Below are positions 1 through 6,729 of a stretch of DNA of 23,632 bases, in pieces. Source of the stretch: Thermoleophilaceae bacterium (GTDB lineage Bacteria; Actinomycetota; Thermoleophilia; Solirubrobacterales; Thermoleophilaceae); NCBI GenBank assembly GCA_013696905.1, contig JACCXP010000201.1, forward strand, positions 1 to 23,632, written 5' to 3'. Position 1 is the first letter of the stretch; each line of letters begins with the position of its first letter. Made by a program: the position numbers and the translations under genes. The notes beneath the pieces were generated by a model. That model was not told the origin of the DNA, did no database searches, and saw only the letters and a list, made by a program, of their open reading frames with translations.

Positions 1-87
1 CACGACGCGCTGACCGGCGAGCAGGAGCCCGACGCCGCCGTGGACAAGATGGCTTCCGAGATAGAGAAGGCCATCGCGACGTTCTGA
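1..87 (+). CDS. C-terminus of an ABC sugar-binding lipoprotein (5' truncated)
   Basis: The first 28 codons of the window are open in frame 1 and end with TGA at 85-87. The residues are acidic and helical (the stretch EQEPDAAVDKMASEIEKAI is visible), which resembles the last helix of family-1 extracellular solute-binding proteins. The assignment rests mainly on position: two sugar-type permeases follow 20 bp downstream in the usual binding protein-permease-permease order. Everything upstream is outside the window, so signal peptide and ligand cannot be judged. Confidence 0.5.
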   Translation, partial: HDALTGEQEPDAAVDKMASEIEKAIATF

Positions 88-107
88 GCGGATGAGCTAG
101 GAGAGCC

Positions 108-1046
108 ATGGCCACGGCCGACACGACGGCAGCGCCGGCGAAGAAGGACGCGGAGGACCGCTTCGGCAATGAGGAGCGGAAGCTCGCTTACCGCATGGTC
201 GCGCCGTCGCTGCTCGTGATCGCGCTCGTGGCCGTGTATCCGATCGGCTACGCCTTCTACCTGTCTCTGAACGAGTACTCGCTGCGGGTTGAGGGCCTAT
301 CGCGCTTCGCGGGGCTCAAGAACTACACGACGGCGTTCTCCTCGCCCGAGTTCTGGGAGGCCTTCCGCACGACGTTCCTGTTCACCGGCCTGTCGGTCGC
401 GATCGAGCTCGCGATCGGCCTCGGCATGGCGCTCGCGATGCACGAGGCGTTCAAGGGACGGGCGATCCTGCGCACGACCGTGCTCGTGCCGTGGGCCGTC
501 CTGACGGTCGTGACGGCGATGCTGTGGCGCGGGATCTTCGAGCCGGAGCTCGGCTTCATGAACTCGATGCTGAACGCGCTCGGCCTGCCCGGAGGCGACA
601 CCGTTTGGCTCGGCGAGCGCGGCTACGCGCTGGGCGTGATGGTCTTCGCGGACGTCTGGAAGACCGCGCCGTTCATGGGCTTGCTGCTGCTTGCGGGCTT
701 GCAGGTGATACCGAGCGACGTCTACGAGGCGGCTCGCGTCGACGGGGCCAACCGCTGGCAGCGCTTCCTACGCATCACGCTGCCGCTGCTGAAGCCGGCG
801 ATCCTCGTCGCGCTGCTCTTTCGCACACTCGACGCGCTGCGCATCTTCGACCTTCCATTCGTGCTCACCCAAGGAGCGAACGGTACAAGCACGCTGTCGC
901 TGATCGCCTACGAGGAGCTGACGCAGAACCGTCTGCTCGGGCTCGGATCGGCTCTCTCGGTGATCACCTTCGTGATCGTGATGGCGGTCTCCTTCCTGTA
1001 CATCCGCTTCGTGGGCGGGAACATCCGAGACCTCGCGGAGAGCTAG
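108..1046 (+). CDS. ABC sugar transporter permease, MalF/UgpA type
   Basis: This 312-residue membrane protein would form half of the channel of a carbohydrate importer. After a charged cytoplasmic N-terminus (about residues 1-30) come six predicted membrane segments, beginning near residue 31. The EAA loop that contacts the ATPase is clear: EAARVDGANRWQRFLRITLP. A ribosome binding site AGGAG (99-103) lies 4 nt before the ATG. The next permease starts 2 nt after its stop, so the two are translationally linked. The fold resembles SugA/UgpA/MalF subunits. The substrate cannot be read from the sequence; the debranching enzyme downstream suggests an alpha-glucan oligosaccharide or trehalose-like sugar (inference). 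No ATPase gene is present in the window. Confidence 0.9.
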   Translation: MATADTTAAPAKKDAEDRFGNEERKLAYRMVAPSLLVIALVAVYPIGYAFYLSLNEYSLRVEGLSRFAGLKNYTTAFSSPEFWEAFRTTFLFTGLSVAIELAIGLGMALAMHEAFKGRAILRTTVLVPWAVLTVVTAMLWRGIFEPELGFMNSMLNALGLPGGDTVWLGERGYALGVMVFADVWKTAPFMGLLLLAGLQVIPSDVYEAARVDGANRWQRFLRITLPLLKPAILVALLFRTLDALRIFDLPFVLTQGANGTSTLSLIAYEELTQNRLLGLGSALSVITFVIVMAVSFLYIRFVGGNIRDLAES

Positions 1047-1048
1047 AG

Positions 1049-1948
1049 ATGACGAGCGAAGCCCTACCACGTACGACGGCCGAAGCCGATCCGACGGCAG
1101 CCGCCAAGCCCCAGAAGCCGGGCGGGACCAACTGGCGCTCGATCATGCTCTGGACGTTCACGGTCCTGATCATGCTGTTCTGCCTGTTCCCGTTCTACTG
1201 GCTGATCAACATCTCGCTCAAGACGGGCTCGGACCTCTCGAGCGCGTCGATCGTTCCGCCGAATCCGACGCTCGCCAACTACTCGTCGATCTTCCAGAAC
1301 GGCGACTTCACGCGCGCCCTCTTCAACAGCGTCGTCGTGTCGTTCTCGACGACGATTCTGTCGCTGATCATCGGCTCGTTCGCAGGCTATGCGCTGGCCC
1401 GGCTGCGCTTCCCGCGCAAGTTCCTGATCCTCGCGATCGTGCTCTCGATCTCGACGTTCCCGCCGATCTCGATCGCGGCGCCCGTTTTCAAGCTGTTCAC
1501 CGACGTCGGCCTCTACAACACCTACCTCGGCCTGATCCTGCCCTCGCTGACGTTTGCGCTGCCGCTCACGATCTACATCCTCACCTCCTTCTTCAAGGAG
1601 ATCCCGCGCGAGCTCGAGGAGGCGGCGCTCGTCGACGGGGCGACCTACTTCCAGGCCTTCCGCAAGATCGTCATCCCCCTCGCCGCCCCGGGAATGGTGA
1701 CCGCCGGAATGCTCGTCTTCATCGCGTCGTGGACCGAGTTCCTGTTCGCGATCACGCTGACGAGCACGCCGGATGCGCGCACGGTGCCGGCCGCGATCGC
1801 GTTCTTCACCGGCTCCCAGCAGTTCGAGCAGCCGCTCGGGACGATCAGCGCGGCGTCGGTGGTCGTCACGGTCCCACTGATCGTGCTGGTCCTGATCTTC
1901 CAGCGTCGGATCGTCGCGGGGCTCACGGCCGGCGCAGTCAAGGGCTGA
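1049..1948 (+). CDS. ABC sugar transporter permease, MalG/UgpE type
   Basis: This is a 299-residue second permease subunit. The N-terminal 30 residues are hydrophilic and rich in Ala, Pro and Thr, followed by six hydrophobic segments starting around residue 34. The EAA loop reads EELEEAALVDGATYFQAFRK, followed by IVIPLAAPG, as in MalG-family proteins. The ATG at 1049 is chosen because it sits 2 nt after the upstream stop (TAGAG-ATG) and gives the usual MalG length; the open frame extends upstream but overlaps the first permease. It should pair with the preceding subunit. The ATPase is probably a shared MsmK/UgpC-type protein encoded elsewhere (inference). Confidence 0.9.
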   Translation: MTSEALPRTTAEADPTAAAKPQKPGGTNWRSIMLWTFTVLIMLFCLFPFYWLINISLKTGSDLSSASIVPPNPTLANYSSIFQNGDFTRALFNSVVVSFSTTILSLIIGSFAGYALARLRFPRKFLILAIVLSISTFPPISIAAPVFKLFTDVGLYNTYLGLILPSLTFALPLTIYILTSFFKEIPRELEEAALVDGATYFQAFRKIVIPLAAPGMVTAGMLVFIASWTEFLFAITLTSTPDARTVPAAIAFFTGSQQFEQPLGTISAASVVVTVPLIVLVLIFQRRIVAGLTAGAVKG

Positions 1949-1952
1949 CTCC

Positions 1953-1972
1953 GGCGCCTGCAAAGCGGCGCC
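1953..1972 (+). terminator. Possible hairpin after the permease gene
   Basis: GGCGCC (1953-1958) and GGCGCC (1967-1972) can pair across an 8-nt loop just after the permease stop. A moderately T-containing stretch (tcgttgtgg) follows rather than a run of T. It could be a weak intrinsic terminator or a processing hairpin between the transporter and the glucosidase gene. Confidence 0.25.
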
Positions 1973-1982
1973 TCGTTGTGGC

Positions 1983-3200
1983 TTGACTGAGGTCGTCGGC
2001 CTCGAGGCGATGCTGTCCCCCGAGGGGTGGCCGTATGCGTCTTCGCTGCCGGTCGAGCAGGGGGACCTGGGGCGCTACAACGCACTGTTCGGGCGCGATT
2101 CGCTGATCACCGCGCTTCAAGTGCTGCCCGAGCGCCCAGACATCGCCCGCGCGACGCTGCGGGCACTCGCGCGCCTGCAAGGCCGGGTCGAGAACCCCGA
2201 GACCGACGAAGAGCCGGGCAAGATCGTCCACGAATGGTGGCCCGAGACGCCGGCGCACGTGTGGGAGCGCCTCGGCTGGCCGGTACGCCAGGGCGAGCTG
2301 CGCCACTACGGGTCGGCCGATGCGAGCGCGTGGTTCCTCGTCGTGCTGGCGTCGCTCGACGAGCCCGACCTGAGTGCCGAGCTCAGGGCCACCTGGCGCG
2401 CCGCCGGTGAGTGGCTCGAGCGCGCGATCGACCGAGGCGGCGGCTTCCTGCGCTACGGCCCCAGGGGCGCCCCGGCCGGGCTCGTCGCGCAGGGTTGGCG
2501 CGACTCGACGGAGGCGGGCATCGCGGGCGGACACGGCATCGCGAGAGCCGATAGCCGGCCTCCCGCGGCGCCGGTCGCAGACGCCGACTGCCAGGCGGCG
2601 GCGGTCGTCGGGATGCGAGCGCTGGCCGCGCTCAGCGGGGAGCAGCGCCATCGGCTGCTGGCGACCGAGCTGGGCGCACGAGTCGAGGCCGTATTCGGCG
2701 CCGAGATCATGGCGCTCGAGGGCGACGGCACGCCCGTGCGCGGAGCCGGCTCCCAGCTCGGCTGGCTGCTGTGGTCGGGGACCCTCGGCGAGGCGGCGAC
2801 GGCGCGGGTGGCCGAGCGCCTGTGCGGGCCCGACGTGATGACTCGGTTCGGGCTGCGCACGCTGTCGGAGCGCCACCCGGCGTTCCGCGCCGGCTTCTAC
2901 CACCGCGGCGCGGTGTGGCCGTTCGACTCATGGCTCGGCTGGGGCGGCCTCCGCGCCGGCGGGCGCCGCGAGCAGGCGGAGCTTGTCCGGACAGGCGTGC
3001 TCGACGCGCTCGAGCGGCTCGGGCACGCTCCCGAGCTCTACGCCGTCGGCGCGCGCGGACCCGAGCGGATCGCCGTAGCCAACCTCATGCAAGCCTGGAC
3101 GGTCGGCGCGCGCTGGGCGCTCGAGCACGACTGGGACGGACGCTCGCCGGCGCTGTTCGGCCAGAGCCAGGAGGGAGACTCCTCCGACGCCGCCTGTTGA
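1983..3200 (+). CDS. Glycogen-debranching-type glucosidase, catalytic (alpha/alpha)6 domain only
   Basis: The 405-residue product resembles the C-terminal catalytic domain of amylo-alpha-1,6-glucosidase/GDE-type proteins. Visible family blocks are FGRDSLITALQVLP, DEEPGKIVHEWWPE, HYGSADASAWFLVVLASLDE, QGWRDS and YHRGAVWPFDSWLGWGGL. Long family members carry an N-terminal beta-rich domain of roughly 200-300 residues; here the protein starts almost directly at the first barrel helix. The start is uncertain: TTG at 1983 has no good ribosome site, ATG at 2010 is an in-frame alternative, and no ATG or GTG occurs further upstream in frame. It probably hydrolyses alpha-glucans taken up by the adjacent transporter (inference). 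No signal peptide is seen, so it is likely cytoplasmic. Confidence 0.75.
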   Translation: MTEVVGLEAMLSPEGWPYASSLPVEQGDLGRYNALFGRDSLITALQVLPERPDIARATLRALARLQGRVENPETDEEPGKIVHEWWPETPAHVWERLGWPVRQGELRHYGSADASAWFLVVLASLDEPDLSAELRATWRAAGEWLERAIDRGGGFLRYGPRGAPAGLVAQGWRDSTEAGIAGGHGIARADSRPPAAPVADADCQAAAVVGMRALAALSGEQRHRLLATELGARVEAVFGAEIMALEGDGTPVRGAGSQLGWLLWSGTLGEAATARVAERLCGPDVMTRFGLRTLSERHPAFRAGFYHRGAVWPFDSWLGWGGLRAGGRREQAELVRTGVLDALERLGHAPELYAVGARGPERIAVANLMQAWTVGARWALEHDWDGRSPALFGQSQEGDSSDAAC

Positions 3201-3218
3201 GGACGACGCCGGAGGAGT
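3178..3218 (+). terminator. Hairpin spanning the stop codon of the glucosidase gene
   Basis: ACTCCTCCG (3178-3186) is perfectly complementary to CGGAGGAGT (3210-3218). The 23-nt loop contains the stop codon TGA at 3198-3200. A purine-rich run (gagagagaggg) follows instead of a U-tract, so it is not a classical intrinsic terminator. It may protect the 3' end or act with Rho. Confidence 0.35.
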
Positions 3219-3434
3219 GAGAGAGAGGGAGAGACGGACAATCGCCCAAGCCCCGCCTAACCAACGAGGTGAAGGATGGCGACTCGGCCCCGCGACGAGG
3301 ATGTACAGCGGTCCGAGATCTCGTGCGCGCGGCTGTACACACGGTCAGGTCCGACGAGTGGGCGTCAAGACGCGGTGACCGCTTCATGACACTTCTGCCC
3401 GGGTCGCGGCTCACGGCAGCGGGCCGCGCTCGCC
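3219..3434. other. Non-coding stretch between glucosidase and mec
   Basis: About 216 bp lie between two converging genes. It holds a long inverted repeat (3302-3339) around a ten-base palindrome (3314-3323). It also holds a 37-codon ORF at 3276-3389 with an AGG-rich leader; the ORF overlaps the repeat and shows no recognisable family, so it is not called as a gene. Confidence 0.5.
3302..3339. repeat. Inverted repeat TGTACAGC/GCTGTACA
   Basis: TGTACAGC (3302-3309) and GCTGTACA (3332-3339) are perfect inverse complements 22 nt apart. A second perfect palindrome, CGAGATCTCG (3314-3323), sits almost concentrically inside. The element is in non-coding sequence between convergent genes. Whether it acts as RNA structure or a protein site is unknown. 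Confidence 0.5.
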
Positions 3435-3821
3435 TCAGAGAACCTCGATCGGCTCCTCCGCCACCGTCCCGTCCTCGATCCGCCAGCCGCGCAGCACCGG
3501 CTCCGAGCCGGCGAGCGAGACGATCAAGTAGAGCCAGCCGGGATAGTGCGCGAGGTTGATGTCGGTCTGCGAGGGCTCGGCCGGCGAGCGCGGGTGCGAG
3601 TGGTAGATCGCGACCTCGAAGCCCTCGTCGTCGAGCTCGTTGGCCCTGAGCAGGCTCTGGCCGTCGAGCTCGTAGGCGTAGGGCGACGGGCGCATGCTCG
3701 TGCCGCGAATCACCTCCTCGACCGCCCCTCCGCGCGCGCGCAGATACCCGCAGCACTCGTTAGGCGCGTCGTCGCGCGCGTGCTCGGCGATCGCGTCCCA
3801 ATGGGGTCGGCTGATGCGCAA
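3435..3821 (-). CDS. mec: JAMM/MPN+ metalloprotease, Mec-like (CysO-cysteine hydrolase)
   Basis: This is a 128-residue single-domain M67 zinc protease. The JAMM site is complete: Glu22 in NECCGYL, then His74-x-His76 in YHSHP, with Ser84 and Asp87 in the PSQTD stretch. Mycobacterial Mec cleaves the isopeptide between the sulfur carrier CysO and newly made cysteine. The nearby cysM and cysO genes give strong context for the same role. The start is TTG at 3821; no better in-frame start is seen. It lies 7 nt after a TAGCCT -10 box (3834-3829), which suggests a leaderless message. The gene is divergent from tatA, 41 bp apart. A generic M67 peptidase is the alternative without the context. Confidence 0.85.
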   Translation of the reverse strand: MRISRPHWDAIAEHARDDAPNECCGYLRARGGAVEEVIRGTSMRPSPYAYELDGQSLLRANELDDEGFEVAIYHSHPRSPAEPSQTDINLAHYPGWLYLIVSLAGSEPVLRGWRIEDGTVAEEPIEVL

Positions 3822-3828
3822 GCTCGAG

Positions 3829-3834
3829 AGGCTA
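3829..3834 (-). promoter_or_regulatory. -10 box of mec (TAGCCT)
   Basis: TAGCCT on the minus strand lies 7 nt before the TTG start of mec. The transcript would begin at or within 1-2 nt of the start codon. No convincing TTGACA-like -35 is visible. Confidence 0.45.
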
Positions 3835-3849
3835 CCCAGCAGCGCCCGG

Positions 3850-3855
3850 TAATCT
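3850..3855 (+). promoter_or_regulatory. -10 box of tatA (TAATCT)
   Basis: TAATCT lies 7 nt before ATG 3863, again predicting a leaderless mRNA. Only 15 bp separate it from the divergent mec -10 box, so two RNA polymerases could not bind both promoters at once. Confidence 0.45.
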
Positions 3856-3862
3856 GTATCGC

Positions 3863-4150
3863 ATGATGCCGAACGTCGGACCGCTCGAGTTGATGCTGGT
3901 GATGGCGATCGCGCTGATCGTGCTCGGGCCGAAGAAGCTGCCCGAGGTCGGGCGCTCGGTCGGCAAGGGTCTGCGTGAGTTCAAGGGCGCGTTGTCGGGG
4001 GCGTCCCGCGAAACCCCGAGCTTCGAGCAGTGGCAGCCGGACGAGGACGAGGAGGACTTCGAGCCCCACGTCCGTCCGGAGCAGCCTGCCGATCCTCCAG
4101 ACCGGGACGGCTTCGCCGGCGACCTGGACGCCGCGCGGCGCAGCTCCTGA
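3863..4150 (+). CDS. tatA: Twin-arginine translocase subunit TatA/TatE-like
   Basis: This 95-residue protein has the standard Tat pore-subunit layout. A short N-terminus leads into one membrane helix (about residues 8-21, LELMLVMAIALIVLG), a Gly-Pro hinge, an amphipathic helix (KKLPEVGRSVGKGLREFK), and a long acidic tail (DEDEEDF) ending in ARRSS. TatA oligomers form the conduit for folded proteins with twin-arginine signals. There are two adjacent ATG codons at 3863 and 3866; the first is used here. No tatB or tatC lies in the window. Its place inside the cysteine cluster on the opposite strand is odd, and its stop is only 4 nt from the stop of cysM, with no terminator visible. Confidence 0.92.
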   Translation: MMPNVGPLELMLVMAIALIVLGPKKLPEVGRSVGKGLREFKGALSGASRETPSFEQWQPDEDEEDFEPHVRPEQPADPPDRDGFAGDLDAARRSS

Positions 4151-4154
4151 GCCG

Positions 4155-5135
4155 CTACCAGAAAGAGGCGGTCTCGAGCACGCCTTCGGCCTCGAGCTGC
4201 TCGATCGGCTTGCTGTAGACACCTGAGGAGAGGTACTTCCAGCCGTCGTCGCAGACGATGAAGACGACGTTGCCATCCTCGATCTCTGACGCCACGCGCA
4301 CCGCGATCGAGGCGATCGCCCCGCACGAGACGCCGACGAACAGCCCCTCCTCCTCGAGCAGGCGCTTGGTCCAGACGACCGAGTCGCGGTTCGACACGAA
4401 GATCTTGCGGTCGAGCAGGGAGAGGTCGATGATCGGCGGGATGAAGCCGTCCTCGAGCGAGCGCAGGCCCTGCACGAGCTCGCCCTGCAGCGGCTCGGCG
4501 GCGACGATCATCGTGTCCGGGTCCTCCTCCTTGAGCCGGCGGCCGTTGCCCATCAGGGTGCCGCCAGTGCCCAGGCCCGCCACGAACGCGGTTACCTCGT
4601 CGAGCTCGTCGAGGATCTCGATCGCCGTGCCGTTGTAGTGGGCGAGCGGGTTAGCCGGATTCCCGTACTGGTAGGGCATGTAGTAGGACGAGTCGGCCTC
4701 GGCCATGTCGAGGGCCATCGCGACGGCGCCGTTCGATCCCTGCTCGCCCGGCGAGGAGACGATCTCGGCGCCGTACATCCGCAACAGCTGCGTACGCTCC
4801 TCGGTGACGTTGTCGGGCATGACGACCTTCAGCGGGTAGCCCTTGCGCGAGCAGATCATCGCGAGCGAGATGCCCGTGTTGCCTGAGGTCGGCTCGAGGA
4901 TCGTCTGGCCGGGTCCGATCGCCCCCGTCGCCTCGGCGTCCTCGATCATCGCCCGTGCCACGCGGTCCTTGACCGACCCCGTCGGGTTGTGGCTCTCGAG
5001 CTTGGCGTAGATGCGAACGCCTGGCCGCGGCGACAGGCGCTTCAGCTCGACGAGCGGCGTATGGCCGATTGCCTGGACGATGTCACCGTACTTGCCTCCG
5101 CACGGCCGGTTGTCGAGGCGGGGCTCGATCATCAC
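4155..5135 (-). CDS. cysM: O-phosphoserine-type cysteine synthase CysM
   Basis: This is a 326-residue fold-type II PLP enzyme. The PLP lysine is Lys56 in NPTGSVKDR; the substrate loop is PTSGNTG (82-88) and the phosphate loop GTGGTLMG (189-196). The C-terminal part DDGWKYLSSGVYS matches the tail that folds into the active site in mycobacterial CysM. GLRSLEDGF places Arg225 where mycobacterial CysM has the arginine that selects O-phosphoserine. It should therefore join CysO thiocarboxylate with O-phosphoserine (inference from homology and neighbours). The start is GTG at 5135 followed directly by ATG at 5132. A TATACT -10 box ends 7 nt upstream of the GTG. It lies 38 bp downstream of cysO on the same strand, with its own promoter. 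Confidence 0.92.
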   Translation of the reverse strand: MMIEPRLDNRPCGGKYGDIVQAIGHTPLVELKRLSPRPGVRIYAKLESHNPTGSVKDRVARAMIEDAEATGAIGPGQTILEPTSGNTGISLAMICSRKGYPLKVVMPDNVTEERTQLLRMYGAEIVSSPGEQGSNGAVAMALDMAEADSSYYMPYQYGNPANPLAHYNGTAIEILDELDEVTAFVAGLGTGGTLMGNGRRLKEEDPDTMIVAAEPLQGELVQGLRSLEDGFIPPIIDLSLLDRKIFVSNRDSVVWTKRLLEEEGLFVGVSCGAIASIAVRVASEIEDGNVVFIVCDDGWKYLSSGVYSKPIEQLEAEGVLETASFW

Positions 5136-5149
5136 TTCAGAAAGTATAG
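5132..5149 (-). promoter_or_regulatory. cysM promoter box, copy 1 of an 18-bp direct repeat
   Basis: The minus strand reads CTATACTTTCTGAAGTGA. It contains the -10 hexamer TATACT (5148-5143), a weak dyad ACTT-N4-AAGT and the GTG start of cysM. The same 18 bases occur without mismatch in front of the activator gene at 6674-6691. No clear -35 is present, so an activator or alternative sigma factor may be needed. Confidence 0.7.
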
Positions 5150-5173
5150 GCCCCTGAACGCGAGCGCCGGGTG

Positions 5174-5446
5174 CTAGCCGCCGGCCATCGCCGGCAGGAT
5201 CACGAGCGTGTCGCGGCCACCGACGGGCGTCTCGAGGCCATCGAGCACGCGCACGTCCTCGTCGTTGAGGTAGACGTTCACGTAGCGGTTGAGCTCGCCG
5301 TCCTCGGCGAAGAGCTGGCTCTGCGTGGCGGGGTGCTCGGCGGCGAGCCGCTCGAGCAGCTCGCGCACGTTCTGCCCCTCGGCCGCGACCTCCTTCTCGC
5401 CGCCGGTGGCTGCGCGCAGCACCGGCGGTATCCTGATCACGCTCAT
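5174..5446 (-). CDS. cysO: Sulfur-carrier protein CysO (MoaD/ThiS ubiquitin-like fold)
   Basis: A 90-residue ubiquitin-like protein that ends in PAMAGG. The exposed C-terminal Gly-Gly is the site that an E1-like enzyme adenylates and converts to a thiocarboxylate. The middle has the conserved NVRELLERL helix and the LNRYVNVYLNDEDVRVLDG segment typical of CysO/MoaD-type proteins. ATG 5446 is chosen because it begins the fold (MSVIRIPPVLR) and sits 10 nt after the stop of the upstream E1 gene; the frame is open further but carries low-complexity sequence overlapping that gene. With cysM next and mec close by, CysO is preferred over MoaD (molybdopterin) or ThiS (thiamine). Confidence 0.88.
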   Translation of the reverse strand: MSVIRIPPVLRAATGGEKEVAAEGQNVRELLERLAAEHPATQSQLFAEDGELNRYVNVYLNDEDVRVLDGLETPVGGRDTLVILPAMAGG

Positions 5447-5456
5447 CGCCGCGAGG

Positions 5457-6641
5457 TTACCCGGCGGCCGCGCAGAAGGCCTCGTAGTCGGGGAAGACGC
5501 CCATCTCCTCGTCGGAGATCTCACCAGGCTCGCGCGAGCAGATCGGGCAGTCCGGGTCGCGCCGCACCTTGAGGTCGGTGAACGTCGTCGCGAGGGCGTC
5601 GTAGAGCACCAGCCGACCGATCAGCGGCTCCCCGGCGCCGGTCACGAGCTTGATCACCTCGGTAGCCTGGAGCAGGCCCATCGTGCCCGGCAGCACGCCA
5701 AGCACGCCGTTGGCGCCGCACGACGGGGCGAGCTCGGCCGGCGGGGGCGTCGGGTAGAGGCAGCGGTAGCACGGGCCGTCGTAGGGCGCGAAAACCGACA
5801 GCTGTCCGTCGAAGCCGAGGATCGAGGCCGAGACGACCGGGATCCGCAGCCTGACGCTTGCGTCGTTGAGCAGGTAGCGCGTGGGGAAGTTGTCGACCCC
5901 GTCGACGATCACGTCGTAGCCCTCGATGATCTCCATGATGTTCGAGGAGTCGAGACGCGTGGCGTGCTTCATGACCTCGACCCCGGGGTTGAGCGCCTTG
6001 ACCGACTGCTCGGCCGAATCGACCTTCGGCATGCCCACGCGATCGGTGGTGTGGATGACCTGGCGCTGAAGGTTCGAGACGTCGACCTCGTCGTCGTCGA
6101 CGAGCCCGATCGTGCCGACGCCGGCCGCGGCGAGGTACAGCGCCGTCGGCGAGCCGAGCCCGCCGGCGCCCAGTAGCAGCACCTTCGCGTCGAGCAGCTT
6201 GAGCTGGCCCTCGAGCCCGATCTCGGGCAGCAGCAGGTGACGCGAGTAGCGCGCACGCTGCTCGGCGGTCAGGGCGCGCGGAACCTCGACGTCGAAGCCA
6301 CGATCCTTCCAGAGCGTGATGCCCCCGGTCATCGACTCGACGTTCTCGTAGCCGAGCTCGTCCTGGAGCGTCTTCGCCGCGAGCGCGGAGCGGACGCCGC
6401 CGGCGCAGTAGAGCACCACGCGCTCCGAGCGGTCGGGCGCTGCGCCCTCGATACGGGACTCCAGGAACCCGCGCGGGACGTGCACAGCTCCTGGGATGTG
6501 ACCCTCGTCGAACTCGTTCTGCTCGCGGACGTCGACGATCAGGGGTGCGCCACCGTTCGAGGCGGAGTCGTGCACCGCCCGTGGGTCTACCTCCGTGATC
6601 TGCTCCCTCGCCCGCTTGACCATCTCCGCGCCGCTTGGCAT
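5457..6641 (-). CDS. Rhodanese-E1 fusion, MoeZ-like activator of CysO
   Basis: A 394-residue two-domain enzyme. Residues ~1-120 are a rhodanese domain with the loop CAGGVR (Cys79-Arg84) that carries persulfide sulfur. Residues ~125-394 are a MoeB/ThiF E1-like domain: nucleotide loop GAGGLGS (158-164), DDDEVDVSNLQRQ, and two zinc pairs, Cys291/Cys294 and Cys365/Cys368. The protein would adenylate the CysO C-terminus and then transfer sulfur. The usual MoeZ/MOCS3 order is E1 first, rhodanese last; here it is reversed. ATG 6641 has a GGGAG site 5 nt upstream (6651-6647). An in-frame GTG at 6677, inside the 18-bp promoter box, would add 12 residues and be leaderless. It is followed by cysO after 10 nt. 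Confidence 0.9.
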   Translation of the reverse strand: MPSGAEMVKRAREQITEVDPRAVHDSASNGGAPLIVDVREQNEFDEGHIPGAVHVPRGFLESRIEGAAPDRSERVVLYCAGGVRSALAAKTLQDELGYENVESMTGGITLWKDRGFDVEVPRALTAEQRARYSRHLLLPEIGLEGQLKLLDAKVLLLGAGGLGSPTALYLAAAGVGTIGLVDDDEVDVSNLQRQVIHTTDRVGMPKVDSAEQSVKALNPGVEVMKHATRLDSSNIMEIIEGYDVIVDGVDNFPTRYLLNDASVRLRIPVVSASILGFDGQLSVFAPYDGPCYRCLYPTPPPAELAPSCGANGVLGVLPGTMGLLQATEVIKLVTGAGEPLIGRLVLYDALATTFTDLKVRRDPDCPICSREPGEISDEEMGVFPDYEAFCAAAG

Positions 6642-6673
6642 ACGAACTCCCTGAATTCCGGTCGCCTTTGTTG

Positions 6674-6691
6674 TCACTTCAGAAAGTATAG
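6674..6691 (-). promoter_or_regulatory. Promoter box of the rhodanese-E1 gene, copy 2 of the 18-bp repeat
   Basis: Identical 18-mer CTATACTTTCTGAAGTGA with -10 TATACT at 6690-6685. Transcription should start near 6677, giving a 36-nt leader with GGGAG before ATG 6641, or a leaderless start at GTG 6677. The flanking bases differ from copy 1, so only the box is conserved. Confidence 0.7.
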
Positions 6692-6729
6692 CGGCGGACG
6701 CCTGGACGTGGAGTGCGCCCAGAACGCGT

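Noticed and set aside
1064..1963. Long minus-strand open frame opposite the second permease
   Set aside because: The translation is a low-complexity Arg/Asp/Glu-rich shadow of a clear permease gene; GC-rich DNA gives such antisense frames freely.
3276..3389. 37-codon ORF with an AGG-rich leader
   Set aside because: No recognisable family, overlaps the nested palindromes, and nothing beyond the leader supports it; it needs ribosome profiling before being called.
5174..5446. Calling the ubiquitin-like protein ThiS or MoaD
   Set aside because: No thiamine or molybdopterin genes are nearby, while cysM and mec are; the sequence fits CysO better.
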